Positions 33,432 to 42,600 of a stretch of 43,279 nucleotides of DNA are shown piece after piece. Numbering within the stretch: position 1 is the stretch's first letter; every line of letters starts with the position of its first letter. The notes under the pieces are model-generated. The model was not told where the DNA came from. It searched no databases and saw nothing but the letters and a program-made list of their open reading frames with translations. The translations under genes were made by a program, and so were the position numbers. The DNA lies in assembly GCA_900770785.1 (NCBI GenBank), contig CAAGLJ010000210.1:1-43279 (forward strand), written 5' to 3'. This DNA comes from Lachnospiraceae bacterium. GTDB lineage: Bacteria; Bacillota; Clostridia; Lachnospirales; Lachnospiraceae.

Positions 33432-34532
33432 ATGGCCGGATCTACTATTGGAACAATCTTTAAAATTACTACCTGGGGGGAATCTCATGGTGCTGCCATT
33501 GGCGTCGTCATTGATGGCTGCCCTGCCGGTTTGCCTTTAAGCGAAGAGCTCATTCAGCCCTTTATGGATAGAAGAAAGCCGGGACAGACAGCCTATGCCA
33601 CCCAGCGAAAGGAAGCTGACCGGATAAAGATTTTATCCGGTGTTTTTGAGGGCAAAACTACGGGAGCCCCCATCTCCATGATGGTGGAAAACACTTCCCA
33701 GCGTTCCCAGGATTACAGTCAGATTGCTTCCTGCTACCGCCCCGGTCACGCCGATTTTACTTTTGATGAAAAGTACGGCTTCAGAGATTATCGCGGCGGA
33801 GGGCGCTCTTCCGGCAGAGAGACCATTGGCAGAGTGGCTGCTGGGGCCGTCGCCATTCTGCTTCTAAAAAGACTGGGCATTTCCTTTACCACCTTCACCC
33901 GTGCTTTGGGACCTGTCCTTCTGCCTGATGACGGCTTCGACCCTTCTCTTCTGGGACGTACTCCAACCGGTATTCCCAATGAAGCTCTCAACCTGAAGGC
34001 AGAGGCATTTCTTAAACAGTGTATGACGGATATGGATTCTGCCGGCGGTATTGTGGAGTGCCACGTAACCGGTCTGGCCACAGGTCTGGGAGATCCGGTT
34101 TTTGAAAAGCTGGATGCCAATCTGGCCAAAGCTTTTGTTTCCATAGGTGCGGTTAAGGCTTTTGAGATTGGGGAAGGCATTCAGGCCTCAAAGCTTCGTG
34201 GTTCACAGAATAACGACGGCTTTATGCTGGAAAATGGCAAAATCAGAAAGAGAACCAATCACTCCGGTGGAACTTTGGGCGGAATCAGCGATGGCTCACC
34301 TTTGATTCTTCGGGCACATATTAAGGCCACCCCTTCCATCTTCTCTTCCCAGGAAACGGTGACCCGGGATAAAGAGGAAGTAACCATTAATATTAAGGGG
34401 CGGCATGACCCGGTGATTGTCCCCAGGGCCATCGTAGTGGTGGAAGCCATGACAGCCATCACCATTCTGGATGCACTTCTTCTGAATATGACGGCAAAGC
34501 TGGATTCTGTCATTGATTTCTATTCCAGATAA
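33432..34532 (+). CDS. aroC: Chorismate synthase
   Basis: AroC converts EPSP to chorismate, the last common step of aromatic amino acid synthesis, using reduced FMN. The 366-residue protein has the signatures TTWGESHGAAIGVVIDGCPAG near the N-terminus, GRSSGRETIGRVAAGAVA in the middle and GGTLGGISDGSPL with RHDPVIVPRA toward the C-terminus. The ribosome binding site is weak (GTGAG). It stands as a single gene with its own promoter and a terminator; no other shikimate genes are nearby. Confidence 0.96.
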   Translation: MAGSTIGTIFKITTWGESHGAAIGVVIDGCPAGLPLSEELIQPFMDRRKPGQTAYATQRKEADRIKILSGVFEGKTTGAPISMMVENTSQRSQDYSQIASCYRPGHADFTFDEKYGFRDYRGGGRSSGRETIGRVAAGAVAILLLKRLGISFTTFTRALGPVLLPDDGFDPSLLGRTPTGIPNEALNLKAEAFLKQCMTDMDSAGGIVECHVTGLATGLGDPVFEKLDANLAKAFVSIGAVKAFEIGEGIQASKLRGSQNNDGFMLENGKIRKRTNHSGGTLGGISDGSPLILRAHIKATPSIFSSQETVTRDKEEVTINIKGRHDPVIVPRAIVVVEAMTAITILDALLLNMTAKLDSVIDFYSR

Positions 34533-34560
34533 GCCTGCACTCGCAGCAGGATAAAATAAA

Positions 34561-34610
34561 AATCCCCGAGAGAGACTCCTTTAAATCAGGACTTCTTTCT
34601 TACGGGGATT
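34561..34610. terminator. Terminator between aroC and the lactonase gene
   Basis: AATCCCCG pairs with CGGGGATT across a 34-base loop that can itself pair partly (AGTCCT with AGGAGT). On the minus strand it is followed by ATTTTTATTTT, so it best terminates the lactonase gene, and it may also stop aroC. Confidence 0.7.
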
Positions 34611-34619
34611 CATTATTAT

Positions 34620-35675
34620 TTATTTCTCTATTTTATGGAAAATAATACAGTTGGGCCTATCTACCTTCATCTCTTTTCCGTTCATTACCAGAAGCCCCTT
34701 TTCCATATCCACATTGAAAAAGGTCATGGTTCCTGATTCATGATTCAAAGAGACCAGATGCTTATTGTCAGGAAACAGGGCAGCATCCTTGGGGTAATCT
34801 CCACTTACCGGAAGACAGAAAATCTTGGTCAGCAGACCGTTTTCCTCATTAATCCGGTAAACAATAACACTGTTATCTCCCGCATTTGAGCTGAGCAGAT
34901 ACTTCATGTCAGCAGAAAGATTCAATGCACTGGCTACACTGCTGCTGGCATGGTATTCATTTAAGGTAGAAATGGTTTGAATCTTCTCAAATTCCGGATT
35001 ATTATTGATTTCTTCATAAGAATAGACATCCACATAGTTTTTCAATTCATGAACAATATACAAAAATCTTCCATCTCTGGAAAATTTAAGATGCCTGGGC
35101 GCAGAGTTCTGTTCACTTCGAATAATATCTGCCATGCGAAGTTTTCCCGTCACATGATCCACCCGATAAACGTTCACATGATCCATTCCCAGATCTGCCG
35201 CACATAAATATTTATTATCCCGGGTCATTTTCACACAATTAATGTGAGGGCGGAAATTCCGTTCTGCAATGCTTCCCAGACCCTTATGATAAATTTCCTC
35301 GGTAATATCTCCCACTCCGCCGTCCTCTCTTAAACGAAGCACAGTTACCTTTCCGTCATGATATCCTGCTACAAAAAGAAGTTTATCCTCATAATCCGTA
35401 GACAGGTAGCAGCCCCGCATACCATTAATGCTGCCTCTGTTGATTTCCACAAGGCTTCCATCCTTTTCAATCCGGTATGCTTCCACTCCAAAATCCGTAA
35501 TGGAATACAGATATTTGGAATTATGAGATATGGTAACATAGGACGAATTGGTAATTTCTACCTGATCCTTCTTAATCAGCCTTCCTTTTTCCATATCCAC
35601 TTCAAATATTTTGATGCCATTCTTATCTCCCATAGTGTAGGTAGATACATAGGCAACGTATTTTTCCTGTGCCAT
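34620..35675 (-). CDS. Lactonase family (6-phosphogluconolactonase-like) beta-propeller protein
   Basis: The 351-residue protein resembles the seven-bladed beta-propeller lactonases (Pgl/YkgB type, PF10282). Blade repeats such as TISHNSKYLYSITDFGVEAY, KMTRDNKYLCAADLGMDHVN, KFSRDGRFLYIVHELKNYVD and ALFPDNKHLVSLNHESGTM recur about every 50 residues. Members hydrolyse 6-phosphogluconolactone or other sugar lactones; the substrate is not fixed by sequence. MAQEKYVAYVS is chosen as start, with AAGGGA upstream, over a 38-residue longer frame. A moderate promoter (TTGCTA, 18 bases, TAGAAT; 35743-35772) lies upstream. Confidence 0.85.
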   Translation of the reverse strand: MAQEKYVAYVSTYTMGDKNGIKIFEVDMEKGRLIKKDQVEITNSSYVTISHNSKYLYSITDFGVEAYRIEKDGSLVEINRGSINGMRGCYLSTDYEDKLLFVAGYHDGKVTVLRLREDGGVGDITEEIYHKGLGSIAERNFRPHINCVKMTRDNKYLCAADLGMDHVNVYRVDHVTGKLRMADIIRSEQNSAPRHLKFSRDGRFLYIVHELKNYVDVYSYEEINNNPEFEKIQTISTLNEYHASSSVASALNLSADMKYLLSSNAGDNSVIVYRINEENGLLTKIFCLPVSGDYPKDAALFPDNKHLVSLNHESGTMTFFNVDMEKGLLVMNGKEMKVDRPNCIIFHKIEK

Positions 35676-35874
35676 AGCTGCTTCCCTTCCTTTTATATGT
35701 CTACTTATATGTCTGCCTTTTGTGTAAAAATGATTCCTGTAAATTCTATCATACTCTGGGGATTCATAGCAAGGCTCTTTTGTGGTCATCTTTACTCTCT
35801 TTTTCCTCCTCCTTCCATACCCTGTTTTCCCTTTCCATAAGTTAAGTGAAAGTAAATTTTTTGTTTATACATAC

Positions 35875-35934
35875 TTGACATTCTGAGAATATTCTCTATA
35901 ATTGTTGAATGATGGTGTTTAGTTTAACTAAACT
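35875..35934 (+). promoter_or_regulatory. Promoter and two operator-like palindromes before the XRE-cupin regulator
   Basis: TTGACA (35875-35880) and the perfect TATAAT (35897-35902) are 16 bases apart. The spacer contains the 12-base perfect palindrome GAGAATATTCTC (35885-35896). Downstream lies AGTTTAACTAAACT (35921-35934), an inverted repeat with six-base arms followed by another TTTA. These are natural candidates for autoregulation by the XRE protein of the whole pot operon. Nothing else is seen in the gap from 35676 except the divergent lactonase promoter. Confidence 0.7.
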
Positions 35935-35995
35935 CAGAGTTTAATATATGAAGAAAATCGGATTGGAGCAGATTGAGAGGAAATATGGAAAAGAT

Positions 35996-36535
35996 ATGGA
36001 AATAGGAAATCGTCTGAAGGAGCTACGAATACAGAAAGGGCTGACCCAGGAAGAGCTGGCGGATCGGGCAGAGCTTTCCAAGGGATTTATTTCTCAGCTG
36101 GAGAGGGATCTAACCTCCCCTTCCATTGCTACTTTAATCGATATTTTACAGTGTCTTGGAACCGATTTGAGCGATTTTTTTACCAAGGAAGAGGATACTC
36201 AGGTGGTTTTTCATGATATGGATTATTTTGAAAAACTGGATACCGATTATCGAACAAAAACAGAGTGGATCATTCCCAATGCCCAGAAAAATATTATGGA
36301 GCCTATTCGTCTGACACTTGAGCCGGGTGCACAGACCTATCCTGACAATCCCCATGAAGGGGAAGAATTTGGATATATTCTTTCGGGCAGCATCACCCTC
36401 TGCATAGGAAATAAAATCTACAAGGCCAAAAAGGGAGAGTCATTCTATTTTACGCCAAACTCCACCCACTACATTAAGGCCAATAGCAAAACCGGAGCCA
36501 GCCTGATTTGGGTCAGCTCCCCTCCCAGCTTTTAA
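35996..36535 (+). CDS. XRE-family regulator with C-terminal cupin domain (polyamine type)
   Basis: The 179-residue protein has an N-terminal helix-turn-helix (MEIGNRLKELRIQKGLTQEE, LADRAELSKGFISQLERDLT) and a C-terminal cupin (about 105-175, with HEGEEFGYILSGSITLCIG and GESFYFTPNSTHYI). This is the PuuR-like class, whose cupin senses a small ligand. Its position 20 bases before potA implies polyamine-responsive control of uptake. The start is chosen at the canonical HTH beginning, with GGA six bases upstream; an ATG 16 codons earlier (35948) also opens the frame and cannot be excluded. Confidence 0.9.
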   Translation: MEIGNRLKELRIQKGLTQEELADRAELSKGFISQLERDLTSPSIATLIDILQCLGTDLSDFFTKEEDTQVVFHDMDYFEKLDTDYRTKTEWIIPNAQKNIMEPIRLTLEPGAQTYPDNPHEGEEFGYILSGSITLCIGNKIYKAKKGESFYFTPNSTHYIKANSKTGASLIWVSSPPSF

Positions 36536-36555
36536 ATCAAGGAAGGAAGAATACC

Positions 36556-37629
36556 ATGAGTACAAAATTAATCGATTTACAACACATCTCCAAATCCTAT
36601 GGAGATAATTTGATTCTGGATGATATGAGCCTGTATGTCCGGGAAAATGAATTTTTGACTCTTTTAGGGCCCAGCGGCTGCGGAAAAACCACTACTCTTC
36701 GTATCATTGGCGGCTTTGAAAGGGCCGATCAGGGTGTCGTTTATTTTGACGGGCAGGATATTTCTCAGCTTCCTCCCAATAAAAGACAGGTTAACACCGT
36801 TTTCCAAAAATACGCACTGTTTACGCACATGACTATTGCCGAAAATATTGCTTTTGGTCTGAAAATCAAGGGGAAAAGTAAGGCCTATATTGAAGATAAA
36901 ATCAAGTACGCCCTGAAGCTGGTAAACCTGGATGGCTATGAAAATCGAATTCCGGATTCCTTAAGCGGCGGTCAGCAGCAGCGGATTGCCATTGCACGTG
37001 CGATTGTAAACGAACCCAAGGTACTGCTTTTGGATGAGCCTTTGGGGGCTCTGGACTTAAAACTCCGCCAGGATATGCAGTATGAATTGATTCGGTTAAA
37101 AAATGAGCTGGGAATTACCTTTATTTATGTTACTCACGATCAGGAAGAGGCCCTCACCATGTCCGACACTATTGTGGTCATGAACCAGGGATATATTCAG
37201 CAAATCGGTACTCCGGAAGATATTTATAATGAGCCGGAAAATGCCTTCGTGGCTGACTTCATTGGAGACAGCAACATCATTGATGCTATCATGATTCAGG
37301 ATGAACTGGTTCAAATTCTGGGCACCAGATTTGCCTGTGTGGATAAAGGCTTTGGAAATAATAAACCGGTAGACGTGATGATTCGTCCTGAGGATATTGA
37401 ACTGGTAGCTCCCGAAAAAGGCATTATTGAAGGCATCGTTACCCATTTGATTTTTAAGGGTGTTCATTACGAAATGGAGGTTACGGCTAATGGATTTGAA
37501 TGGCTGGTTCACTCCACTGTGCTGGTTCCTGTAGGTACAAGGGTAGGAATACATGTGGATCCCTTCAATATTCAGATTATGCACAAACCGGAATCCGAAG
37601 ATGAGGAGGCTGTGGCTATAGATGAATAA
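36556..37629 (+). CDS. potA: Spermidine/putrescine ABC transporter ATPase
   Basis: PotA powers polyamine import. The 357-residue protein has Walker A GPSGCGKTTT, signature LSGGQQQRIAIAR, Walker B VLLLDEPLGALD and switch THDQEEALTM, then a C-terminal TOBE domain (about 280-345). GGAAG precedes the ATG; a 16-codon longer frame lies in the regulator gene. The Walker A DNA shares 14 identical bases (CCCAGCGGCTGCGG) with the P-loop that carries the serine-recombinase element at 8508-8521, but this copy is intact. Its stop overlaps the potB start by eight bases. Confidence 0.95.
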   Translation: MSTKLIDLQHISKSYGDNLILDDMSLYVRENEFLTLLGPSGCGKTTTLRIIGGFERADQGVVYFDGQDISQLPPNKRQVNTVFQKYALFTHMTIAENIAFGLKIKGKSKAYIEDKIKYALKLVNLDGYENRIPDSLSGGQQQRIAIARAIVNEPKVLLLDEPLGALDLKLRQDMQYELIRLKNELGITFIYVTHDQEEALTMSDTIVVMNQGYIQQIGTPEDIYNEPENAFVADFIGDSNIIDAIMIQDELVQILGTRFACVDKGFGNNKPVDVMIRPEDIELVAPEKGIIEGIVTHLIFKGVHYEMEVTANGFEWLVHSTVLVPVGTRVGIHVDPFNIQIMHKPESEDEEAVAIDE

Positions 37630-38440
37630 AAGAAAACTTTGGCTTTCCGGTCCTTATCTTTTCTGGGCTGTTGCCTTCATCATTATCCCTCTGTGTATGG
37701 TTATCTATTATGGCATAACCGATAAAACAGGGGCTTTTACTCTGGAAAATATCTTTTCCATCACTATGCCGGAGCATATAAAGGCCCTGGGTCTTTCTCT
37801 CCTGCTTTCCCTAATCAGTACGGTAATCTGCCTGATTTTAGCCTATCCCCTGGCTTCTATTCTGTCTACCATGAGCAAAAATCAGCACAGCTTTATCGTA
37901 TTGATTTTCATCCTTCCCATGTGGATGAACTTTCTGCTTCGTACATTGGCCTGGCAGACTCTGCTGGAAAAAACAGGGGTAATTAATAATATACTTTCCT
38001 TTTTCCATCTGCCTTCTCTGGATATTATTAATACGCCTTATGCTATTATTCTGGGGATGGTTTATAATTTTCTGCCCTTTATGGTGCTGCCCATTTACAA
38101 CTCTTTAACTAAAATTGACCGAAATATAATTAATGCTGCAAGGGATTTAGGAGCTAATGGTTTCCAGACTTTCATCAAAATCACTTTTCCCCTTTCTCTT
38201 CCCGGGGTAATCAGTGGAATCACCATGGTTTTCATTCCTGCTCTTACCACCTTCGTCATCAGTAACCTGCTGGGAGGCAGCAAAATTCTTTTGATTGGCA
38301 ATATTATTGAGCAGGAGTTTACTCAGGCCTCCAACTGGCATGTAGGCAGCGGTCTTTCTATGGTATTAATGATTTTTATTATTATCAGTATGGTTGCTTC
38401 TGCTGTACTGGACAAGGACGGGGAGGGTAATCTGTTATGA
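37622..38440 (+). CDS. potB: Spermidine/putrescine ABC transporter permease PotB
   Basis: The 272-residue membrane protein has six predicted helices and the cytoplasmic EAA-type coupling motif NAARDLGANGFQTFIKITFPLSLPG-like sequence (around residues 160-185), matching PotB. The ATG overlaps the potA stop (ATGAATAA), and a GAGGAGG site lies within the potA end. Its last four bases (ATGA) overlap the potCD start, so potA, potB and potCD are translationally coupled. Confidence 0.94.
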   Translation: MNKRKLWLSGPYLFWAVAFIIIPLCMVIYYGITDKTGAFTLENIFSITMPEHIKALGLSLLLSLISTVICLILAYPLASILSTMSKNQHSFIVLIFILPMWMNFLLRTLAWQTLLEKTGVINNILSFFHLPSLDIINTPYAIILGMVYNFLPFMVLPIYNSLTKIDRNIINAARDLGANGFQTFIKITFPLSLPGVISGITMVFIPALTTFVISNLLGGSKILLIGNIIEQEFTQASNWHVGSGLSMVLMIFIIISMVASAVLDKDGEGNLL

Positions 38441-40320
38441 AAAAATTCTTTTCCCTTTATGCACGAAGAATTTATATCACCTTAATCATGATTTTTTTAT
38501 ACGCTCCTATTGCTACTCTGATCGTATTATCCTTCAACGCTTCCAGAAGCAGAGCAAAGTGGGGTGGATTTACTTTGGACTGGTATCAAGCCCTGTTCCA
38601 GAATGAAACGATTATTCAGGCTCTGTACAATACACTGGCTATTGCCCTTTTATCTTCTCTGATTGCAACGATTATCGGTGTTGTTGCCTGCATAGGTATC
38701 AATAGCATGAGAAGAAAAGGACGTACTATCGTCATGGGGATTACCAATATTCCTATGCTGAATGCGGATATTGTAACAGGAATTTCTCTGATGCTTCTGT
38801 TCATCAGCCTGGGGGTCAGGTTTGGTTTCGGAACCATTCTGCTGTCCCATATTACCTTCAATATCCCTTACGTCATTCTGAGTGTTATGCCAAGAATGAA
38901 GCAATTAAACCCCAGTGTATATGAGGCTGCTCTGGATTTGGGGGCTTCCCCCATAAAAGCCTATTTTAAAGTGGTACTGCCGGATTTAATGCCGGCTGTT
39001 CAATCCGGCTTTTTAATGGCCTTCACCATGTCTCTGGACGATTTTATTATTACCCATTTTACCAAGGGACCCGGTATAGACACTCTTTCCACAAAAATTT
39101 ATACAGAAGTAAAAAAAGGAATCAAGCCGGAGATGTATGCTCTGTCTACCATCATTTTTATTTCCGTACTGGTTCTTCTGCTTCTGGTAAATAAAACGCC
39201 TGCTCCGGACAGGAAATTAAAAAGGCAGCAGAGCTTTTTGGGCCTGCTTCATAAACCCGGAGTTAAATATGGATTGGCCGGCCTGATTATTCTTCTTTCA
39301 GGGACAGGTATTTTTTATGGAATCACCTCCTTAAAGAAGCCTGAAGTAGAACAGGTAATCGTTTACAACTGGGGAGAATATCTGGATCCTGAGGTGATCA
39401 AAATGTTTGAGGAGGAAACGGGAATTCAGGTCATCTATGATGAATATGAGACGAACGAAATTATGTATCCAAAAATTGAGACCGGCACCTCTGCCTATGA
39501 TGTGGTCTGCCCCTCAGATTATATGATTGAGAAAATGATTGAAAATGATTTACTCTACGAAATTGATTTTAAAAATATACCGAATGCTTCTAATATTGGT
39601 CAGCAATACTACGAGCAGTCAAAGGCTTTTGACCCGGAAAACCGATATTCTATTCCTTATTGCTGGGGAACAGTAGGTATTTTGTACAATAAGACTATGG
39701 TTGATGAGCCGGTAGACAGCTGGTCTATTCTATGGGATGAAAAATATGCAAACAATATTCTCATGCAGGATTCTGTCCGGGATGCCTTTATGGTAGCCCT
39801 TAAATTAAATGGAGATTCCATGAATTCTGTTGAGCCTCAGGAACTGGAAGCTGCCAAACGCCTTCTGATTGGGCAGCAGCCTCTGGTACAGGCATACGTC
39901 GTAGACCAGGTGCGTGACAAAATGATTGGTGGTGAAGCAGCTCTTGGTGTGATTTATTCCGGTGAAGCCATTTACACCCAGCGGGAAAATTCTGATTTGG
40001 AATACGTGATCCCTAAGGAAGGCACTAACGTCTGGATTGATTCCTGGGTGATTCCCAAAACCTCTAAAAATAAGGAGAATGCAGAAATCTTTATTAACTA
40101 TATGTGCCGCCCGGATATTGCACTGTTGAATTTTGAATATATTACCTACTCCACTCCTAACGATGCCGCCCGGGAATTGATTGAGGATGAGGACATTCGT
40201 AATTCAACCATTGCTTTCCCGGATTTGAGCCAGTATGATAATCTGGAAACCTTCCACTACATCGGTGAAGAGGGAGATGCCTTATACAATAATCTGTGGA
40301 AAGAAGTAAAATCTCAATAA
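38437..40320 (+). CDS. Fused polyamine permease PotC and substrate-binding protein PotD
   Basis: This 627-residue protein joins two transporter parts. Residues 1-250 are the PotC permease, with the coupling motif YEAALDLGASPIKAYFKVVL (162-181). A basic linker (255-277) leads to one more membrane helix (about 279-297) that carries the chain outside. Residues 305-627 are a PotD-like binding protein (VEQVIVYNWGEYLDPEVIKM, YDVVCPSDYMIEKM, IPYCWGTVGILYNK). No lipobox is needed because the helix tethers the domain, fixing one binding domain per permease. Such PotCD fusions occur in other Firmicutes. No frameshift or join artefact is visible. Confidence 0.94.
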   Translation: MKKFFSLYARRIYITLIMIFLYAPIATLIVLSFNASRSRAKWGGFTLDWYQALFQNETIIQALYNTLAIALLSSLIATIIGVVACIGINSMRRKGRTIVMGITNIPMLNADIVTGISLMLLFISLGVRFGFGTILLSHITFNIPYVILSVMPRMKQLNPSVYEAALDLGASPIKAYFKVVLPDLMPAVQSGFLMAFTMSLDDFIITHFTKGPGIDTLSTKIYTEVKKGIKPEMYALSTIIFISVLVLLLLVNKTPAPDRKLKRQQSFLGLLHKPGVKYGLAGLIILLSGTGIFYGITSLKKPEVEQVIVYNWGEYLDPEVIKMFEEETGIQVIYDEYETNEIMYPKIETGTSAYDVVCPSDYMIEKMIENDLLYEIDFKNIPNASNIGQQYYEQSKAFDPENRYSIPYCWGTVGILYNKTMVDEPVDSWSILWDEKYANNILMQDSVRDAFMVALKLNGDSMNSVEPQELEAAKRLLIGQQPLVQAYVVDQVRDKMIGGEAALGVIYSGEAIYTQRENSDLEYVIPKEGTNVWIDSWVIPKTSKNKENAEIFINYMCRPDIALLNFEYITYSTPNDAARELIEDEDIRNSTIAFPDLSQYDNLETFHYIGEEGDALYNNLWKEVKSQ

Positions 40321-40345
40321 ATATCCATGCCCTTCAGCTATCTGT

Positions 40346-40400
40346 AAAAGCCCATGAACTGATTATCATGGGCTTTTGTGTTCTTATTCTTTCTTATGGT
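40346..40400 (+). terminator. Terminator of the pot operon
   Basis: AAAAGCCCATGA (40346-40357) pairs with TCATGGGCTTTT (40366-40377), followed by a T-rich tail. It lies 26 bases after the potCD stop. On the other strand a short T4 tract follows, so it may also stop trpS, which ends at 40420. Confidence 0.85.
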
Positions 40401-40419
40401 CTGCTTTTGGTCTATTCTT

Positions 40420-41427
40420 CTATCGGATTCGCTCAGGAAATCCCACCTTTTTCTGCACCTTTCGCAAGGTCTTATTGGCAAAGTAGCCTGCCTTTTCGGC
40501 ATTCTCTTTGATGATACTGTCAATATAGGCCTTATCCTTGCTCAATCGGTTAAATTCCTCCTGAACAGGCTGCAGTACGGATACTACGGCCTCTCCTACA
40601 GCCAGCTTAAATTCACCATAGCCTTTTCCTTCAAACTCCCGAACGGCTTCGTCAGCCGTTTTATTGGTACAGGTGCAGTAAATATCCAGAAGATTTTTAA
40701 TACCAGGCTGTTCATCACGATAACAGATACAGGCCTCTGAGTCGGTAACAGCTCTTTTAAATTTACGGATAATGGTATCTGAATCATCCATCAGATAAAT
40801 GCTGGCATTGGGATTCTCATCCGACTTGCTCATTTTCTTAAGAGGATCCTGAAGACTCATAATCTTAGCTCCGGTTTTTCCGATATAGGGTTCTGGAACG
40901 GTAAATACCTCTCCATAGATTGCATTGAATCTCTGGGCAATATCTCTGGTAATTTCCAGATGCTGAAGCTGATCCTTTCCTACGGGTACAACGTCTGACT
41001 GGAATAAAAGGATATCTGCCGCCATTAAAACCGGGTAGGTAAACAGACCTGCATTAATATTATCTGCATGCTTTGTTGCCTTATCCTTAAACTGGGTCAT
41101 ACGGTTTAACTCTCCCATATAGGTAAAGCAGTTTAAAATCCAGGCCAGCTCTGCGTGGCCGGACACATGGGATTGATAGTAAATACAGTTCTTTTTTGGA
41201 TCCAGGCCGGCTGCCAGGTAAAGAGTAAGCAGATTTCTCGCTCTCCTCCTCAGCTCTGCCGGATCCTGCCTCACCGTAATGGAGTGTAAATCCACTACTG
41301 AGTAAAAACATTCATATTCATCGCTTAAGGTAAGCCAGTTTTTCAAGGCCCCCAAATAATTTCCAAGGGTAAGGTTTCCCGTAGCCTGCATACCGCTGAA
41401 CAAGACCTTTTTCCCATCAATCATCAT
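40420..41427 (-). CDS. trpS: Tryptophanyl-tRNA synthetase
   Basis: TrpS charges tRNA-Trp. The 335-residue class I synthetase has the HIGH-type region GMQATGNLTLGNYLGALKNW at the N-terminus and the KMSKS loop DPLKKMSKSDENPNAS near residue 200. The AGGAGGAG site precedes two adjacent ATGs, so the start may be the first or second Met. The gene has its own promoter and a short leader of about 30 bases, with no room for a T-box. Confidence 0.96.
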   Translation of the reverse strand: MMIDGKKVLFSGMQATGNLTLGNYLGALKNWLTLSDEYECFYSVVDLHSITVRQDPAELRRRARNLLTLYLAAGLDPKKNCIYYQSHVSGHAELAWILNCFTYMGELNRMTQFKDKATKHADNINAGLFTYPVLMAADILLFQSDVVPVGKDQLQHLEITRDIAQRFNAIYGEVFTVPEPYIGKTGAKIMSLQDPLKKMSKSDENPNASIYLMDDSDTIIRKFKRAVTDSEACICYRDEQPGIKNLLDIYCTCTNKTADEAVREFEGKGYGEFKLAVGEAVVSVLQPVQEEFNRLSKDKAYIDSIIKENAEKAGYFANKTLRKVQKKVGFPERIR

Positions 41428-41460
41428 TTCTCCTCCTGTACTAAACGTTTTTCCTTTCCC

Positions 41461-41489
41461 AGTGTATCATTCCCCAGAAGGCAAGTCAA
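41461..41489 (-). promoter_or_regulatory. Promoter of trpS
   Basis: TTGACT (41484-41489) and TACACT (41461-41466) are 17 bases apart, between the end of the repeat-protein gene and trpS. Confidence 0.72.
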
Positions 41490-41524
41490 GAAAGTATCCC
41501 TTCCCGAATTCTCCGGCTATCCAC

Positions 41525-42559
41525 TTACTGCGTCAAATTGACTCCGACCTCGTTATTGGAAGTTGTGGAAATCCAGACACCCTGGTCATTTTTATGTACC
41601 TCAATATTTAACCACTGAAGTCCACCGTAAGGTGTCCAAAATTCACCGGACAGATGTATCTGTGATAGATTTTGAATCCCCTCAACTCGGCCCTGATTAT
41701 AGCCTTCAATATAGGATGCAGAGTTAGTATTAACCTTATTATCAGCAGCGTTGATTCCGGCACTGTATCCTTCCTGATAGGAAGCGGAATTGATGTTAAC
41801 CTTATTGTCGGCAGCACTGATTCCGGCATTATATCCCTCCTGATAGGAAGCAGAATTGATGTTAACCTTATTGTCGGCAGCGTCGATTCCGGCATTATAT
41901 CCCTCCTGATAGGAAGCGGAATTGGTGTTGCTTCTCCCATCAGCAAAAGCTACTCCCCGGGCATAGTAGGCTGCATTATCCCCTCCATTTCCTTTCACCA
42001 GAGTGCCATTCACCCATGCTGCTGTTCCTGCTGATAAATTTTTTGCTGTTGCCTCGCCATAATATACCGGATACCCTGTATCTGCTGTTGTAGTGCTTAT
42101 GAGATTATTCTGATTTTTGGCAGTCTCATTTTCGTAATATAAAGGATTGCTATTTTGATCCACCGCCTGAGTTTGACTCAGACTGGCAACAGATTGCGAA
42201 GTACCTATAGCATTCAGGATGTTTTTAATACTGAGCATTTTTTTATCCTCCTGGGAATGCACTTCATTAGCTGTCCTATCCCGTACTATGCTTCCATCTT
42301 TTTTAAAATATGTTCCGATTGAACCTAAAGCATTCACAATACCGGTTTTATATGTACTTTCCAAAAGATCTATCTGATCCGCCAGGTAATACAGATCCTG
42401 GGCTGCCAGATATACCGTTTTATCCTTAAAGTCAATGGCCCCTACCGATTGTATGTCGCCTCTTCTTCCTTCCATAGCTGCAAAAACGGTAAGACTCATA
42501 CTAATAGCACTGATAAAAACAGCAATGAATATTCCTGATTTGACCATTTTTTTCTTCAT
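41525..42559 (-). CDS. Secreted protein with 22-residue tandem repeats, unknown function
   Basis: No family recognised. The 344-residue protein has a signal peptide (SGIFIAVFISAISMSLTVFA, cleavage after about residue 27). A central Ser/Thr/Asn-rich region has YY-x-E-x-TAK-like motifs (LYYENETAKN, VYYGEATAKN). Then come three near-identical 22-residue repeats of the type NSASYQEGYNAGIDAADNKV (211-276) and a fourth diverged copy (277-298), followed by a C-terminal domain rich in aromatics (GEFWTPYGGLQWLNIEVHKN). GGGAGG is seven bases before the ATG. It follows the small secreted gene by 41 bases in the same operon. An adhesive or structural surface role is plausible but unproven. Confidence 0.8.
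   Translation of the reverse strand: MKKKMVKSGIFIAVFISAISMSLTVFAAMEGRRGDIQSVGAIDFKDKTVYLAAQDLYYLADQIDLLESTYKTGIVNALGSIGTYFKKDGSIVRDRTANEVHSQEDKKMLSIKNILNAIGTSQSVASLSQTQAVDQNSNPLYYENETAKNQNNLISTTTADTGYPVYYGEATAKNLSAGTAAWVNGTLVKGNGGDNAAYYARGVAFADGRSNTNSASYQEGYNAGIDAADNKVNINSASYQEGYNAGISAADNKVNINSASYQEGYSAGINAADNKVNTNSASYIEGYNQGRVEGIQNLSQIHLSGEFWTPYGGLQWLNIEVHKNDQGVWISTTSNNEVGVNLTQ
41666..41929 (-). repeat. 66-bp tandem repeats within the secreted protein gene
   Basis: Three copies of a 66-base unit lie in 41732-41929 and a diverged fourth in 41666-41731. They encode the GY-x-AGI-x-AADNKV repeats. Near-identity at the DNA level suggests recent expansion or ongoing homogenisation, so copy number may vary between strains. 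Confidence 0.9.
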
Positions 42560-42600
42560 TCATTAACCTCCCTTTAACTCTTCTGTCAGAAACATCTGCA

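Noticed and set aside
41428..41524. T-box leader upstream of trpS
   Set aside because: The promoter lies about 35 bases before the start, so the leader is far too short for a T-box.
41666..41929. 66-base repeats as a CRISPR or intergenic repeat
   Set aside because: The period is a multiple of three, there are no unique spacers, and the repeats lie inside a signal-peptide-bearing ORF.
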